Part shown: piece after piece, positions 24,431 to 35,335 of the stretch
Numbering within the stretch: position 1 is the first letter of the stretch
Layout: the number at the start of each line of letters is the position of its first letter
Assembly: GCF_041296385.1 (NCBI RefSeq)
Contig: NW_027184085.1
Coordinates: 14,441,301-14,505,300, forward strand
Length of the DNA stretch: 64,000 nt
From: Aphelocoma coerulescens
Taxonomy: Eukaryota; Chordata; Aves; Passeriformes; Corvidae
Direction: 5' to 3'
Made by a program: the position numbers and the translations under genes
Notes under the pieces: model-generated
The model's input: the letters and a program-made list of their open reading frames with translations, nothing else
Database searches by the model: none
What the model was told of the DNA's origin: nothing

Positions 24431-25798
24431 TGTCGCGGGTTGGGTTTGTAACCGGGCGGAAACACCAATTTAGTGTAGTGGTTTGGTCTAAAATACTCAT
24501 TACTGTTTATTTTCTGTGAGATAAGAATTAGGAGAAATGCAAAGCAGGCACCAACTTGAATGAATATAAAGAAGTTTATTAACAGACCTAAAAGAAGAAA
24601 AGAAAAAAAAAATTATACCACCTTTAGAACTCTCCTCCTCCCCCCACCTTCCTCCCTTCTCCCACTGACAATGTAAAGACAACCCTTTAAGATGTTCAGT
24701 CTGTGTACCACTTCCATAATAACCTTGTTCAGTCCATTTAGAAAGAGAAGTCTCTTTTTGCTCGTGCTATGAAAACAGTATCACACCGAGACAGCCACCC
24801 ACTTCCAAATATTGTTCAGTCCATTTAGGAAGAGGAATCTCTCTGCTTACGATGTGAGTCCCTTCCCCCGACTTGCAGCTTTTCCCGCAACTGCTTTCGA
24901 GGGTCCACTCTTGAAAGTTTTCTGGGGTACAATTTTAAGGTTGAGCTGTTCAGAAACAAAAAAAAACAGAGGCCCTTCTCCTTCCTTGGGAGCAAAGGGT
25001 CATCTTCATCTTTAAGACTATCTCTGGAAGCATCTCTAGGAATTGAGGTTTTTCTCCTTTCCTCTTTGGAGCAAAAGTCCTCATCTGGTTCATCTGGTTC
25101 ATCTCTCTCTGTCCAAACTTCTCATGAAATTACAGCTGCGTCAGCATCTGCCTATCTCAGCGCAGGTGCTTCTGCTTATGAGTTGAACACTCCACCCCCC
25201 ATATCTTCATGAAATTACAACAGGATACTCTGATATATCATAGCTTCACAACAGACTTTCAGCTTTAAGCATCTCCTCTCTCTCCTCCCTCAGGTTTTCA
25301 GCTCTTCACAGCAATAACAGGGTTAATCTCACCTCGGCCTTGCAGCTGTGTCCCTTATCGCTGTTGGTCACCTGACCTCTGCGGACAGAGGTGCCGCTTT
25401 GCTGAATCTCGGCCGCAGTGGAGAGGGGGGGGTTCCGAGCCGCTCCGGCTGCCCACGGCAAGGCAGTGGGGGGGGGTTCCATGGCTGGAACAGGCCCATG
25501 GCTCCAGGCTGGCCATGGCCCGGCCTGGCCTGGCCCAAGCAGGGCCTGGCCGGGCCTGCTGGCCCCTGCACGGGGCCTGCAGCCACCTGTCCCAGCGCCG
25601 GAAACGAGAAAGATCTTGGGGGGGGGAGTTTTCTGTTCTTAAGTGTGGATCACAGAGGCGGTCACAACTTTAAGTGGCTTAAAGAATTGTCCATATTCAA
25701 ACTGGCCAGCTGATAGGTTCTATCAGGTCCCAGAGGAAGCTGTAAGCACCCCTTAGCAAGGACATCCCTTCCGGGACTATGCTTGCTAACCTATGACA
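24431..25798 (-). repeat. Long antisense solo LTR, TGTC...GACA ends
   Basis: The block begins TGTCGCGGG and ends CTATGACA on the plus strand, an inverted TGTC/GACA pair. CATG stands on both sides (24427-24430 and 25799-25802), consistent with a 4-bp target-site duplication. On the minus strand AATAAA lies at 24575-24580, about 145 bases from the right-hand end of the LTR in its own sense, giving U3-R-U5 order on the minus strand. At about 1.37 kb it is long for an avian LTR. The U3 has a G-rich, CpG-containing part at 25410-25625. No coding sequence is supported. Confidence 0.65.
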
Positions 25799-25975
25799 CA
25801 TGCCTTTGTTTTTGTTCATTATTTTAATTTTAAAAAATCACCCTGACATTGTTAGAGCTAAGTTTTTATCTTAATCTTTTACCCTTTAGTTTGTTCATAA
25901 ATACCAATTTCTTCAGTGTCCTAGTGAGGCTTTTCAGTCTATGTTTAGTGCTGCATATCCAGAAGTCTGACTATG

Positions 25976-25981
25976 GGATAA
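25976..25981. repeat. Target-site duplication GGATAA, left copy
   Basis: GGATAA directly before the 5' LTR; the identical hexamer directly follows the 3' LTR at 28226-28231. A 6-bp duplication fits class II retroviruses. Confidence 0.85.
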
Positions 25982-26269
25982 TGTTGGGGCCATCCCCCTG
26001 CCATGGGGTGCTGGAAGAGGGGTCCTGGGATGGCGACACGGGGTTTCCCTGCCCCGGTCAGCCTCGTTCCCCATTGGTTGTTCTGTGTTCCCCTGCGCGG
26101 GCAAGGACCCTCAGGTCCTGTGATTGCAGCAGTTCTTTGGCAGAACTCCAGCCATGTGGCTGGAGAAACAAACATTTCCGAAACATCTATCAAGAATCAG
26201 TCCATATATATTTCTTTTCCACGGGCCTCATTGTCTGATAGATCATGTTGCAGTATCTGCACTGTAACA
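25982..26269 (+). repeat. 5' LTR of the Y-box element
   Basis: 288 bases, starting TGTTGGGGCC and ending CTGTAACA. Contains CCCCATTGGTTG (inverted CCAAT box) and an AT-rich CCATATATATTTC segment. Matches the 3' LTR along its whole length. Confidence 0.85.
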
Positions 26270-26373
26270 AATGGTGGTAGTGTGGGCAAGACACCAATCC
26301 CTACAGCAACTGATTTGTGAGTAAACTCTGGATTCCTCTTCTTGTTTTTGTTTTGCTATTCCATATCTAAACT

Positions 26374-26787
26374 ATGGAGGAACCGTGGAAAGACTCTTGG
26401 CTCTCCAAGCTGCATATGGACATTTATCTTAAACTTGAAAAGATTCTTGAACAACGATTTGTAAATCTTGGCTTAATTCAAGCTCAAAAGGAACTGAAAC
26501 ACTTCCTGGCATGGTTGTTTAAGAACTTTTTCTATGTTTCTTGGGATTTAATTCTTACCAAAGACTTTTGGAATACCGTTTGGACACAGTTAATTTTTGA
26601 GTCAAAATACATGCCAATGGAAGAATATTTTCGTGAATATTATTTAATTACCGAGACTGTTGAGCAATGTCAGCTGTGTCCTGGCAAAGGGAAGCCCGAC
26701 TCAGGGACTGTGTGGCCCAGGCCACATGGACCGAGCGCTCTGCGAGCAGCAGCGAGGCAGATCCTGCATGCAGGTGGAGCGGCGTGA
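26374..26787 (+). pseudogene. Gag matrix-like N-terminal frame
   Basis: A 137-codon frame begins MEEPWKDSWLSKLHMD about 100 bases after the 5' LTR, the place of gag in a retrovirus. The first 100 or so residues are helical in character, with a Trp/Phe-rich part (KHFLAWLFKNFFYVSWDL), which fits a matrix-type Gag N-terminus that would bind membrane. From about residue 100 the composition changes to Gly/Pro/Ala-rich as base composition jumps to GC, so the Gag part seems to stop there. No capsid, zinc knuckle or protease follows. The Gag identity is inferred from position and character, not from a motif. Confidence 0.45.
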
Positions 26788-27097
26788 GCTGCAGTGTCAG
26801 CAGAGGAGCAAGGCGTGACGGGAGCGGGACGACCCGGTGGTGCCCGCCCGGCCCCGCGCAGCGCGTGGTGGAGCGAGTCCTGTGTACGCCCGACCAAAAG
26901 GGGCGGTGAGCGGGTGGCGGCTGGCGGCGGTGGCGGTGGAGCGGAGCTGCGCCCAGCCGAAACATGCGCTGGAGCAGGGTGCGGGGGCCATTGCTTGGGG
27001 GCCCGGCTGAGACGGTGCGGCGCCAGGCAGCGGCAGCGCAGCTGAGAGCAGAGGAGACGGTGAGCAGGGAGCTGAGCAGCGCGGCCCGGCCCAGCCC
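26690..27097 (+). other. GC-rich interior segment, likely captured with the Y-box sequence
   Basis: Base composition rises abruptly at about 26690, with many CpG, and falls again after about 27180. The frame of the Y-box sequence is open from 27011 and reads Ala/Gly/Ser-rich upstream of the ATG at 27098, much as the N-termini of YBX proteins do. A 5' leader and N-terminus taken over from a host mRNA would explain this. Confidence 0.45.
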
Positions 27098-27694
27098 ATG
27101 TGGCCCCAAATGCGACCCCTAGAAGAGCGTGCAGGCACCAGCAGCCCCAACAGCTCCAACGCGGGAGCGAGCGAAAACGAAAGAGGAACCAAGAATGCAG
27201 TGAGACAGAAAACAGCAGCCACTTGGAAAAAGGAAAAAATCACCATAGCTAAGGTTTTAGGAATAGTAAAATGGTATAATGTTAAATAAAATTATGGTTT
27301 TATAACAAGATATGACAATCAAGAAGACATATTCATTCATAGAACTGCTATTAAAAAGAATAACCCTGAAAAATACATCCCAAGCTTGGGAGATAGAGAG
27401 GTAGTGGAGTTCAAAATTGTGCAAGGTAGAAAAGGCTTACAATCAGCAAATGTTACTGGGCCTGGGGGTATTCCAGTCAAAGGCAGCCGTCATGCACAAA
27501 ATTATAAACAATATCCATCCCAGGAGCTTCCCTACCCACAACCTACTTTCCCCTTTTACCCTATACCCAGTATGAACCCTTTCCTAAGTTTATTCCTTCC
27601 CCATCCCCAGTTTATTCCTAATCCATTTTTCACCCCATGGTTTCCCTATACAATTCCCTTTCCTTACAACTCCTCTCCGATGCTGAGGGGGTGA
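27098..27694 (+). pseudogene. Captured Y-box (YBX-type) cold-shock domain protein, one internal stop
   Basis: From the ATG at 27098 the frame runs 198 codons with a single TAA at 27287-27289 (codon 64). Residues 52-133 read as a cold-shock domain of the YBX family: KVLGIVKWYNVK, then NYGFI (RNP1-like), [17 protein letters not shown] (RNP2-like) and [13 protein letters not shown]. The KKNNP and TGPGG blocks separate it from LIN28. YBX proteins bind single-stranded nucleic acid and package mRNA. After the domain, instead of the usual alternating basic/acidic islands, comes a 65-residue tail with 17 Pro and 9 Phe. The stop replaces the residue before the RNP1 motif. Apart from it the frame is open, suggesting the parent element kept it under constraint. 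It might also be a processed YBX copy that landed in the element, but the lack of a poly(A) tract and its place between Gag and the 3' LTR favour capture. Confidence 0.8.
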
Positions 27695-27934
27695 TGAAAA
27701 GGGGGAGGGAAGAAATTAAACCCTCTCCTGCCTCAGTTTCTCCACAAAGCATGCCTAGAGAGTCCTGTCTCCTTTCTGTCAGCCTTAGGATGTTCCAGAG
27801 AATCTGTTTGGACATTTAAAGACTCAGGAGGGTGGCTTGTTTTGTTTTGAAACTGTCCTTGTTATCTCATGTTTATCCAGTTGTTTTCAATGTTAAGTTT
27901 TAAATCTCTCTTTGTTAAAAATAAATGGGTGAAA

Positions 27935-28225
27935 TGTTGGGGTCCCTTCCCCCTGCCATGAAGCCCTGGGAGAGGGGTCCTGGGATGGAGACACGGGGTT
28001 TCCCTGCCCCTGGTCAGCCTCGTTCCCCATTGGTTGTTTTGTGTTCCCCTGCGCGGGCAAGGACCCTCAGGTCCCGTGATTGCAGCAGCTCCTCGGCAGA
28101 GCCCCGGCCATGCGGCTGGAGAAATGAACATCTCTGAAACATCTATCAAGAATCGGTCCATATATATTTCTTTTCCACGGGCCTCATTGTCTGATACATT
28201 GTGTTGCAGAATCTGCACTGTAACA
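27935..28225 (+). repeat. 3' LTR of the Y-box element
   Basis: 291 bases, starting TGTTGGGGTC and ending CTGTAACA, followed by GGATAA at 28226-28231. About 10 percent different from the 5' LTR by eye, mostly substitutions. Confidence 0.85.
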
Positions 28226-28231
28226 GGATAA

Positions 28232-31200
28232 TAAAAGACTGATTTCGGCACTGCCTTATACCAGTCCTTGTAGAACTAATTAAATTTAGCGATGAAACAG
28301 GCTGTCAGCACGTCTGCATGTTGCAGTTCTCTTAGAAGAGCTGGAGGTAGTCTTTTCCAACCAAATGCTGCAATACCACCTCAGTTCTAGGAGTGAGCTG
28401 ATGCAAAACAGTAATGACTAAATCCACCATCTGAGAAGCTTGGGGGAAAGACGAGTTTAAAGCAACCCAGACACAGCCACAAGGTTTGTATGGAAATTGT
28501 GGCCCACAGGGCTGGACAGTAGCATCAGGGGACCCAAGCACCAGCCAGCAACTCCAGATTGGTGGATGCCCACTCTAAAATACATGTTCTCTGTATCCCT
28601 CCCTCTCCTCTCCTCAAAACTCCTGAAGCAAACCTAAGGTCCACCAGGCACCTCCCCTCATTGTAAATCCCCAAAGCTATGGTTTGTCATGAGGGGAGAG
28701 GTCAAGAGAAGTGCACTGTCCTAAGTCCCCTCTGTTTGTTGGACCAAAAAACGGTCAGATGGGATCATGGCAGAGAAACACTCCCCCTCCCAGAAATACT
28801 CAGTACACCTCAGGAAAGAAACAGCGAACAGTCTGTGCTTCTGAACCCTTCAAGGCAGCTCAACGTTGGACTCTTTATGTCCCAAAATCTACACTTTCTG
28901 CTTTTCCTTCCTTTCTCATTGTCGTAGAAATGAAAAAGCATCTGTGAAATGTCTGTGCTTGACATTACTGAGATGAGTTTCCAGCTCTTCTAGCAGAAGT
29001 TAAGTATGTATCTGGCAGTTTGGGGGGAGGGAGGGGAGAAAGGTTTTGGGTCGGCTTGTCTTGGTTTTTTATTTTTGTTTAACTTCCATTGAACTGTGCT
29101 GCAGATTTGCAATTTTTTTTCAATGACATACACATTCTTTCCTGAACATTTTTTTCCAGTCTATATGACTTGAAAAAGTGCCTAATGAAATAGTCTTCTG
29201 AGTCTGCACCATAAACACTAGAGGCTAGCCCTAGAGGTACCAATTCCCAGTTGACATGCAAAACCCATCTGCAAGCTCTTCCTTCTTTACTCAGTATCTG
29301 AGTATCTAAAAGAGTCATTTCTCATTCCCTGATGAAGCTTTAACCAGTAAAGGATCACAATGGCTCCATTTAAAATTTCCCTAAACAGCAATAAAACATT
29401 ATTAATCCTTGCTCCCTCTCTGGTCCCAGATCAACTAACAGCCATCATAAGCACAGCAAACTGGGCTATCTTCTGTGCTTCAGCTCATGCAGGAATAATT
29501 TTCTGTTTGATTCTTCAATCAGATTTGCAGACTTTCCATCAGCTTCCTCTTTTATTCTCAGCCCACACAAGACAGTAAAATTGTTGTCCTTTAAAAGCAA
29601 ATATTGTACCTTCCCAGTTACATTTTCATTTAAAAAATAAATCAATAGCGTTTGCAACTGATAACCAGATTGTGATTGCTTTTAAGATTCTGGTATCTTC
29701 CCATGAGATAATCTGACAGCACAACAAAATACATCTATTTATTATGAGGAACATTCACATATTCAATCAGCCTATTTTAAAAGAGGTCATAAATGAGATT
29801 TAAGATTTTAAGCAGCCTGTGTAACTTTTTTTCCTCTTAATTTCCAGTATCTTCCAGTTAAGTTCTTCTTCCCTGAAAAGAGTTTTTAAGAATGTTTCAA
29901 GACTTTTATTTATGTACTTATGGATATGCATACCCTTAGTCATGTAATTAAGAAACTTCTTTTTGTGTTTCTTTCTCAAAAACTGAAAAGAGGCGAGCCA
30001 CTTTGTTCTCTGCACAGCCTATCTCAAGACATCCCTCTCTGCATTGTCCCTCTCTACAACCTTCACCAGCAGCCTAAATGCAGGCACTGATCCCTGCCTC
30101 AAAACACCTGTTCTTCGATCCACCCAAAAGCAGAAGCAAAGAGCAACTCTAAAATAGTTATATCAAATAGTGTCCTAGCACTGTTTCTCTTGCAGCATAG
30201 GGCTATTGTGCTTTCGCAATACAGGGGAAATATTCTTTTCACTCTGGGTTTGGAAAGGAAAATGGATGAAAAGGAAGACAGAAGGTGCATGCAAATATAT
30301 TTTCAATATGTTTCTGTAACACACTGTTCATTGGATGTTTCTGCTTAAGTCTGAACAGATTCACTGGGGATTTTGGTCATTAAAGAAGAGTTAAGTCTGA
30401 AGTGCAATATTCTCATGCTGCTACAAAATTTCATTGAAGAGATTCAGGGGCAGAATCCTACCACGATTATCTCTGGCCATGAAGAGGCTGAGTGAAGACA
30501 TTTGCCACCTAGCATGTGACCCATGATTCCCCTCATTTCTTGAGTCCCTGGCAAGGACTAACAAACAGATGTCATGATGCAACACTGAACTGCCCCACAG
30601 CATGGCACAGCCCTCAATGCTAGCAACCGCGTGCCAGGCTCCTGCTTTCACCTGGTAACCTTGCTGGAAAGCCATAGTGCTTTAAATTGATAAAGACAGG
30701 GAAAATATAATTGTAGAAACTCTGATAGGTTTTCTTTCTTTTCCTTTTCTCCCCTACACTGTACTCTGTTTTCATGACTGCTGATATTACTATAGGTTAG
30801 GTAACTAGTCAGAATCAGGACTGTCATGTTGCAATAGGAGCAGTGCTTTAATGTCAGAGAAGGCCAGAAACCCAACCTTCTGGAAGCAGAGTTTTCCCTG
30901 GAGTGAGAGACAGCTTTAATGCCAAAGACTCCAGAGTTAAGCCACATACATCCAACTCCCCAGATGAAACAAGAGCAATCAGAGTACACTCTCTGTTAGA
31001 TACATTACAAGCTGTATGTGTTAGAGCAGTCCTGGTGCTGTTCCCTGGCCCAAGTCAGTCCTGTGGTGTTAAAATTCAAAGGAAGGCAAGGGCACTGCTG
31101 CTGTTGGCTCACCCTTTGCATCACTGCTGGGGGCTGCATGGACTCTGAGCACAATCAGGGTAACAGCTACTTTTACATCCATATTTTCTCAGAACTGGCT

Positions 31201-32430
31201 TAATCAGAGATGAAGGTTAAAGTTTCTTCAGTTTTAGAACAGCTTGTTTCAAGCAATTTGGTATCATTGTGGGCTCTGACCTGGAGTGTTTTTCAGCACA
31301 GCCATTAACCCAACGCAGCTCAGGGGCTGTGTACACCGGGCTGCACCACGACCCACTGCTGCACGGCTGCAAGCCCTGTGCTTGCTGTGCCGGGGTGGGA
31401 GGGGCAGCTCCCTGATTTGGGACGTCCTGGTGAAAAGGGACATGCACTCAAGCTCCATTAGCGCCTTTCTTCCCTCAACTACCAATGTTTGTTTCTCCTG
31501 CTGCGTTCTGGCTGCTTGGAAGTGTTAAGTGCATTTCACTTAGCAAAGGCAAACACGCACCCCACCGTGCCAGTTTTATTGTATACAACATTCCATAATG
31601 CTCAAATTACACCAGACCAAGTCAAAAGCCTGAGCTACATGGTTATGTTCAGGATGAATTGATGTAAAATACCATACCAACATCACAAAAGAAGCATTCA
31701 CTCGTGTTGTCATGCATTTTAATCTTGTTCTCTTTTTGTTTTGCTAATGAAAAGTTGATTTACCTTATGAAGCTATAACTAGATGGGAACTTTCATCTCC
31801 TATAGGTCTTTCATGTCTCTAGTTTCGTCACTAGATTTTATAATTCTTGCTAACAGAAGGATGAATACAATGTCTTCACAAGATTAAATAAAGCCACTTA
31901 ACTATGCTAAGCTAGTTCAATAGCTGCCTACACAAATGTAAACACTGTGTGCCCTGTCTCTAAGAAACTTCGTATTTGTGCTACATCAAAGCAACATTTA
32001 AATGGCAATGGGAATCAGATAAATGACATGTAGTAGAATTTAAGACTAGTTTTATCTGATTAATTACCTTGAATTTGCTGGGCACAAAGGAAAAAATAGC
32101 TTATCAAATCATATTCTTCATTAAAACTGATTTATTATGAAATACTATGAACTGAACAGATTGTTCCTGGTAACTATGACTTCCAAAAGTTTAGAACCAA
32201 TAAATTTCTCTGAGTTCCCTCCTTCAGCTTGGTGCTGAGGGGGTACGAGACCCATTGCTTCTTGAGGTGTGGATGGTGGGTGTGCCTGTCTAGGGGATGG
32301 CACAGTAAGGCTCCACCAGCCAGTCTCCTTCTCAGACTCCCTTTATACTTCTTGGCCTTTCTACTTCTTCCCTCAGTTCTGCTACCAAGCTGAGCAGATC
32401 GCCTCCCTGGTCGTACCTCACACAGCTGGT
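28232..32430. other. Non-coding stretch, no gene seen
   Basis: No coding region, RNA gene or intact element recognised on either strand. Base composition is AT-rich and ordinary for this window. Confidence 0.5.
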
Positions 32431-32439
32431 ATTTCTGCA

Positions 32440-32820
32440 GCCGCCAGGCTCCGGCACTTTTGGCTCTTCGGAGCAGCGCCAGGCTCTGGCACTCCCTGCT
32501 CGCTCGGGGTCGCCGCGTCCTTTCTGGCGCGCGCAGCGGATGTGACTTTTGGAAAGTGGACAAGTTTGGACTCGTGGACTTTTGACGAGTGGAAACCAAG
32601 CCTGAGCTCCTTAGGCGGTGCTTGAGCACCACCCGAGCTCAGTGCCGGAGCCCTGCGCGCCCTCCGGCCCCGCTGTTCCGCGCCCCGGCGGTGTTGGTGC
32701 GAGTGGGGGTGGCGCGGTCCCTGCGCGGTCCCTGCGTGGTCAGAGCCCCTCTGCGCCATGGACACTCCGTCCCGCTGGGGCGCCTGTCTCTGCTCTAGTG
32801 TCGAGGGCTTTCCAGGTAGG
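32440..32820 (+). promoter_or_regulatory. CpG-rich patch, possible promoter / first exon
   Basis: CpG density and GC content are sharply higher than in the surroundings (for example GCGCGCAGCGG near 32530, and GCGCGCCCTCCGG near 32655). A strong 5' splice donor, CCAG|GTAGGA, lies at about 32812-32821 on the plus strand, at the right edge of the patch. A promoter with a non-coding or short first exon is possible. No LTR ends were found around it. Open frames on both strands here (up to 163 codons) are expected by chance in CpG-rich DNA. Confidence 0.4.
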
Positions 32821-35220
32821 AAGGCTCGGCTTGCTCGGTGCCCTGAGGCACAGGGATGTGACTCACTTCAGCTTTGAGGTCCAGGAGGGACCACAGGCTG
32901 GGCAGAGGCTGCTTTGTGATCTGTTCCTAAGCAAGCACCTGAGGAAGTCTTCACACCAGCATTTCGGGATAAGCTTCAATCTCTTAGAGAGTTCCTGTAT
33001 CTTTGCCCCCTCCTCTCCTCCTCCTTCTGTTCATCCTTCTCCTCTCATCTTTCCTCCTCTTTCCCCAAAAACTTTTGGGAACTTTGAAGCTGGCAGAGCA
33101 GCACTGTAGCTCAAGAAGATACTGAGTTTAGAGTTGTTACAGCATCAGATGTACATACTGCCTTCCCCTGTATGAAAGGGGACACAGGCTATCACTCAAA
33201 ATACATGGCAAAGACTTGCACATTTGAAATGTAACTTCACAGTGTCATTTTGGGCTCTTCCTGTTTTATACTCATTTATGCTCAATTCCTCCCCTTTCAC
33301 TTCTCTGCTGCTCAAGACCACACCTCACAAATAATGCTGCAACATCATCATTTGCTGACAAAATAATCATGGTTCCAGCCTTTTCTCACAAACCCAGATG
33401 CAGCTCAGAGTTCAACGAAGGCTTGATCAGATTAAGTAAAATCAAAATTGCCCTGCATGGATCTTAAAAGCAATAATTGAAGTCCCTTCATCTGAAGGAA
33501 GTATTTTCTCTGGAGGTTATTTATCAGTCATTGTCCAAATATAGGAACTCCCAACATTTCTATTACCTTTGATTGCACTGTTTTATCCCCTGTCAAGAAC
33601 AAAATATTAAGAAAAAATATCACTATAGCATCATATGGTTTGATTTTTAGTTCTGCTAGCGTCTCTGTGTTTGCTTATGCATAAATAACAAATATGTGCT
33701 CTGCCGTTTCATATGGGGAACCCCACTGGCACCTTATGTTTCTCAAGCTGTAGGAAAACATTGTGACCTTCTTATCCTCAACCATACAACTGAGAGAGCT
33801 TCAGCTGAGACCTTTATTGGTCTTAAAGAATCCTTCACTCTACAAAGCTAGGCAGATAGCAGTGTTGGTCCAGATCAAATAACCCTTTCAAAAACCGATT
33901 GATTTAAATATCAGAATAAAATTACTTCAAGTTCTTGGTGATATTCAGAAATTTCCACAATACTAGATGAAAACCACATTATTCTCTGACATGCCCCAGT
34001 ACTCATACTCATGTATGGTCTAGACTGGAGACTGCTAGAAAAGATGAGAAGGAGAAACAGTTCTGAATACAGCTGGAGAAATCATGTGGTTACCAGGTTG
34101 TTGGCAAGTCAGCTGCCAAGAAACTTGTCGGTGAAGAAACAAAACTCAGTTAGCAGCTCAGGACATTACCTAATGGGCATCCTTACCTCTCAGTGGCTCA
34201 AGAATAGGATAGGGTATGCAGTCTCTTTGGAGGAGAAAAGCACAAATGCTGACCCTTTTACTTGAACTCCAGGAACTAGACAGTATTATGACAACATCCA
34301 GAAAAACACTGCTAGTGATGGTCTGCTCTGTGACCAATACAATATCAAACCAGACAGATGGGAGAAAAAAATTTGGCTCCACGTTTTCTGTCCCCAAGAG
34401 TGAGACAGGAATAATATAGAAATAATGGAGACACATCATTAGTCATATTAGTAGAGCAAAATGGGTTTTCCCAGAGCCTTAAACAGAACGATTTTTTTAA
34501 AGACTGGGTGACCAGTATTTCCTGTGTTGCAGCAGTAATTATTGGGAATGAAGGGAAGTGGAGAACTAAGGAAGGCAGTGGTTTAAAAATAGAAGGGAGT
34601 ATGAAAATGAGACAAATATAACATCGACATTAACTCAGCAAATCATAAATAAATTGACCTACAATGATAGAAAAAGTGCAAAGAACTAGCATTCCAATTG
34701 GTAGAAATTGCAGCAAGATGCAAAAAGAATTGGAAATGTCTTATTTTAAAGAAGACACAATATAATTGACATTACAGACTACTAGTGGGAGGAATTGCAT
34801 GTCTAGAATGTTAAAAGCATTGCTTTTAACCTGGTTGAGAGAAATAAAACAGGTATAACACAGATGGAACAATTACAGCATGTGTCACAGGAACTGTTGC
34901 TCACCGTAGAGACTTTGAACTACAGCCCAGAGCACATACACACACACTCACACAAAAAAGGACTGAGCATTAGTTATACCACCTTTGAACTGGTTTGATT
35001 TTCCTTTTTTAGCTCTCTTTTTTTTCCATGTTTGACACATACAAGTAGATTGGCCATTGTAAACCAATGAAAAAAGTATAGAGGTAGACAGTAAGACTGT
35101 TGTCTTAGGTTGCTATTCTGAAATTTGCATCTTTGACTTGAATGCTACCTGATGCTGCATGATCCTGTCTGTTCTGTTCCTATCCCATCTGTTCACCCCT
35201 TCAGACTGCTAACTAGTTTC

Positions 35221-35335
35221 CTCTGGGGTTTTGGGGGGGTTTTTTGGTTTTTTTGGGGGTTTTTTTTTGGTTTTTTGTTTTTTTTTTTGTTTGGGGGTGG
35301 TTTTGTGGGGTTTTTTTGTGGGGTGGTGGTCAAGC
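35221..35335 (+). repeat. G/T-rich low-complexity run
   Basis: About 115 bases almost entirely G and T on the plus strand, with runs of four to eight G separated by T runs. It could form G-quadruplexes, but it could also be a decayed repeat tail. Confidence 0.7.

Larger units (their letters stand above)
25982..28225 (+). mobile_element. Complete 2.24-kb LTR element carrying a Y-box cold-shock sequence
   Basis: Two similar LTRs (25982-26269 and 27935-28225) bound a 1.67-kb interior, and the whole is flanked by the hexamer GGATAA on both sides, so this is one intact insertion. The interior has no pol and no env; it holds a short Gag-like frame, a GC-rich part, and a cold-shock domain of the YBX family. 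The element must therefore have moved with enzymes supplied by another retrovirus. By eye the LTRs differ at roughly one base in ten, which implies an old insertion. Possible primer binding is at about 26272 (TGGTGGTAGTGTGGG), tRNA not assigned. The purine stretch AAATAAATGGGTGAAA precedes the 3' LTR. Confidence 0.85.

Noticed and set aside
27098..27694. LIN28 as identity of the cold-shock domain
   Set aside because: The AIKKNNP and NVTGPGG blocks are of the Y-box type and no CCHC zinc knuckles follow.
32174..33109. Overlapping open frames on both strands in the CpG-rich patch
   Set aside because: CpG-rich DNA has few stops; none shows a domain.
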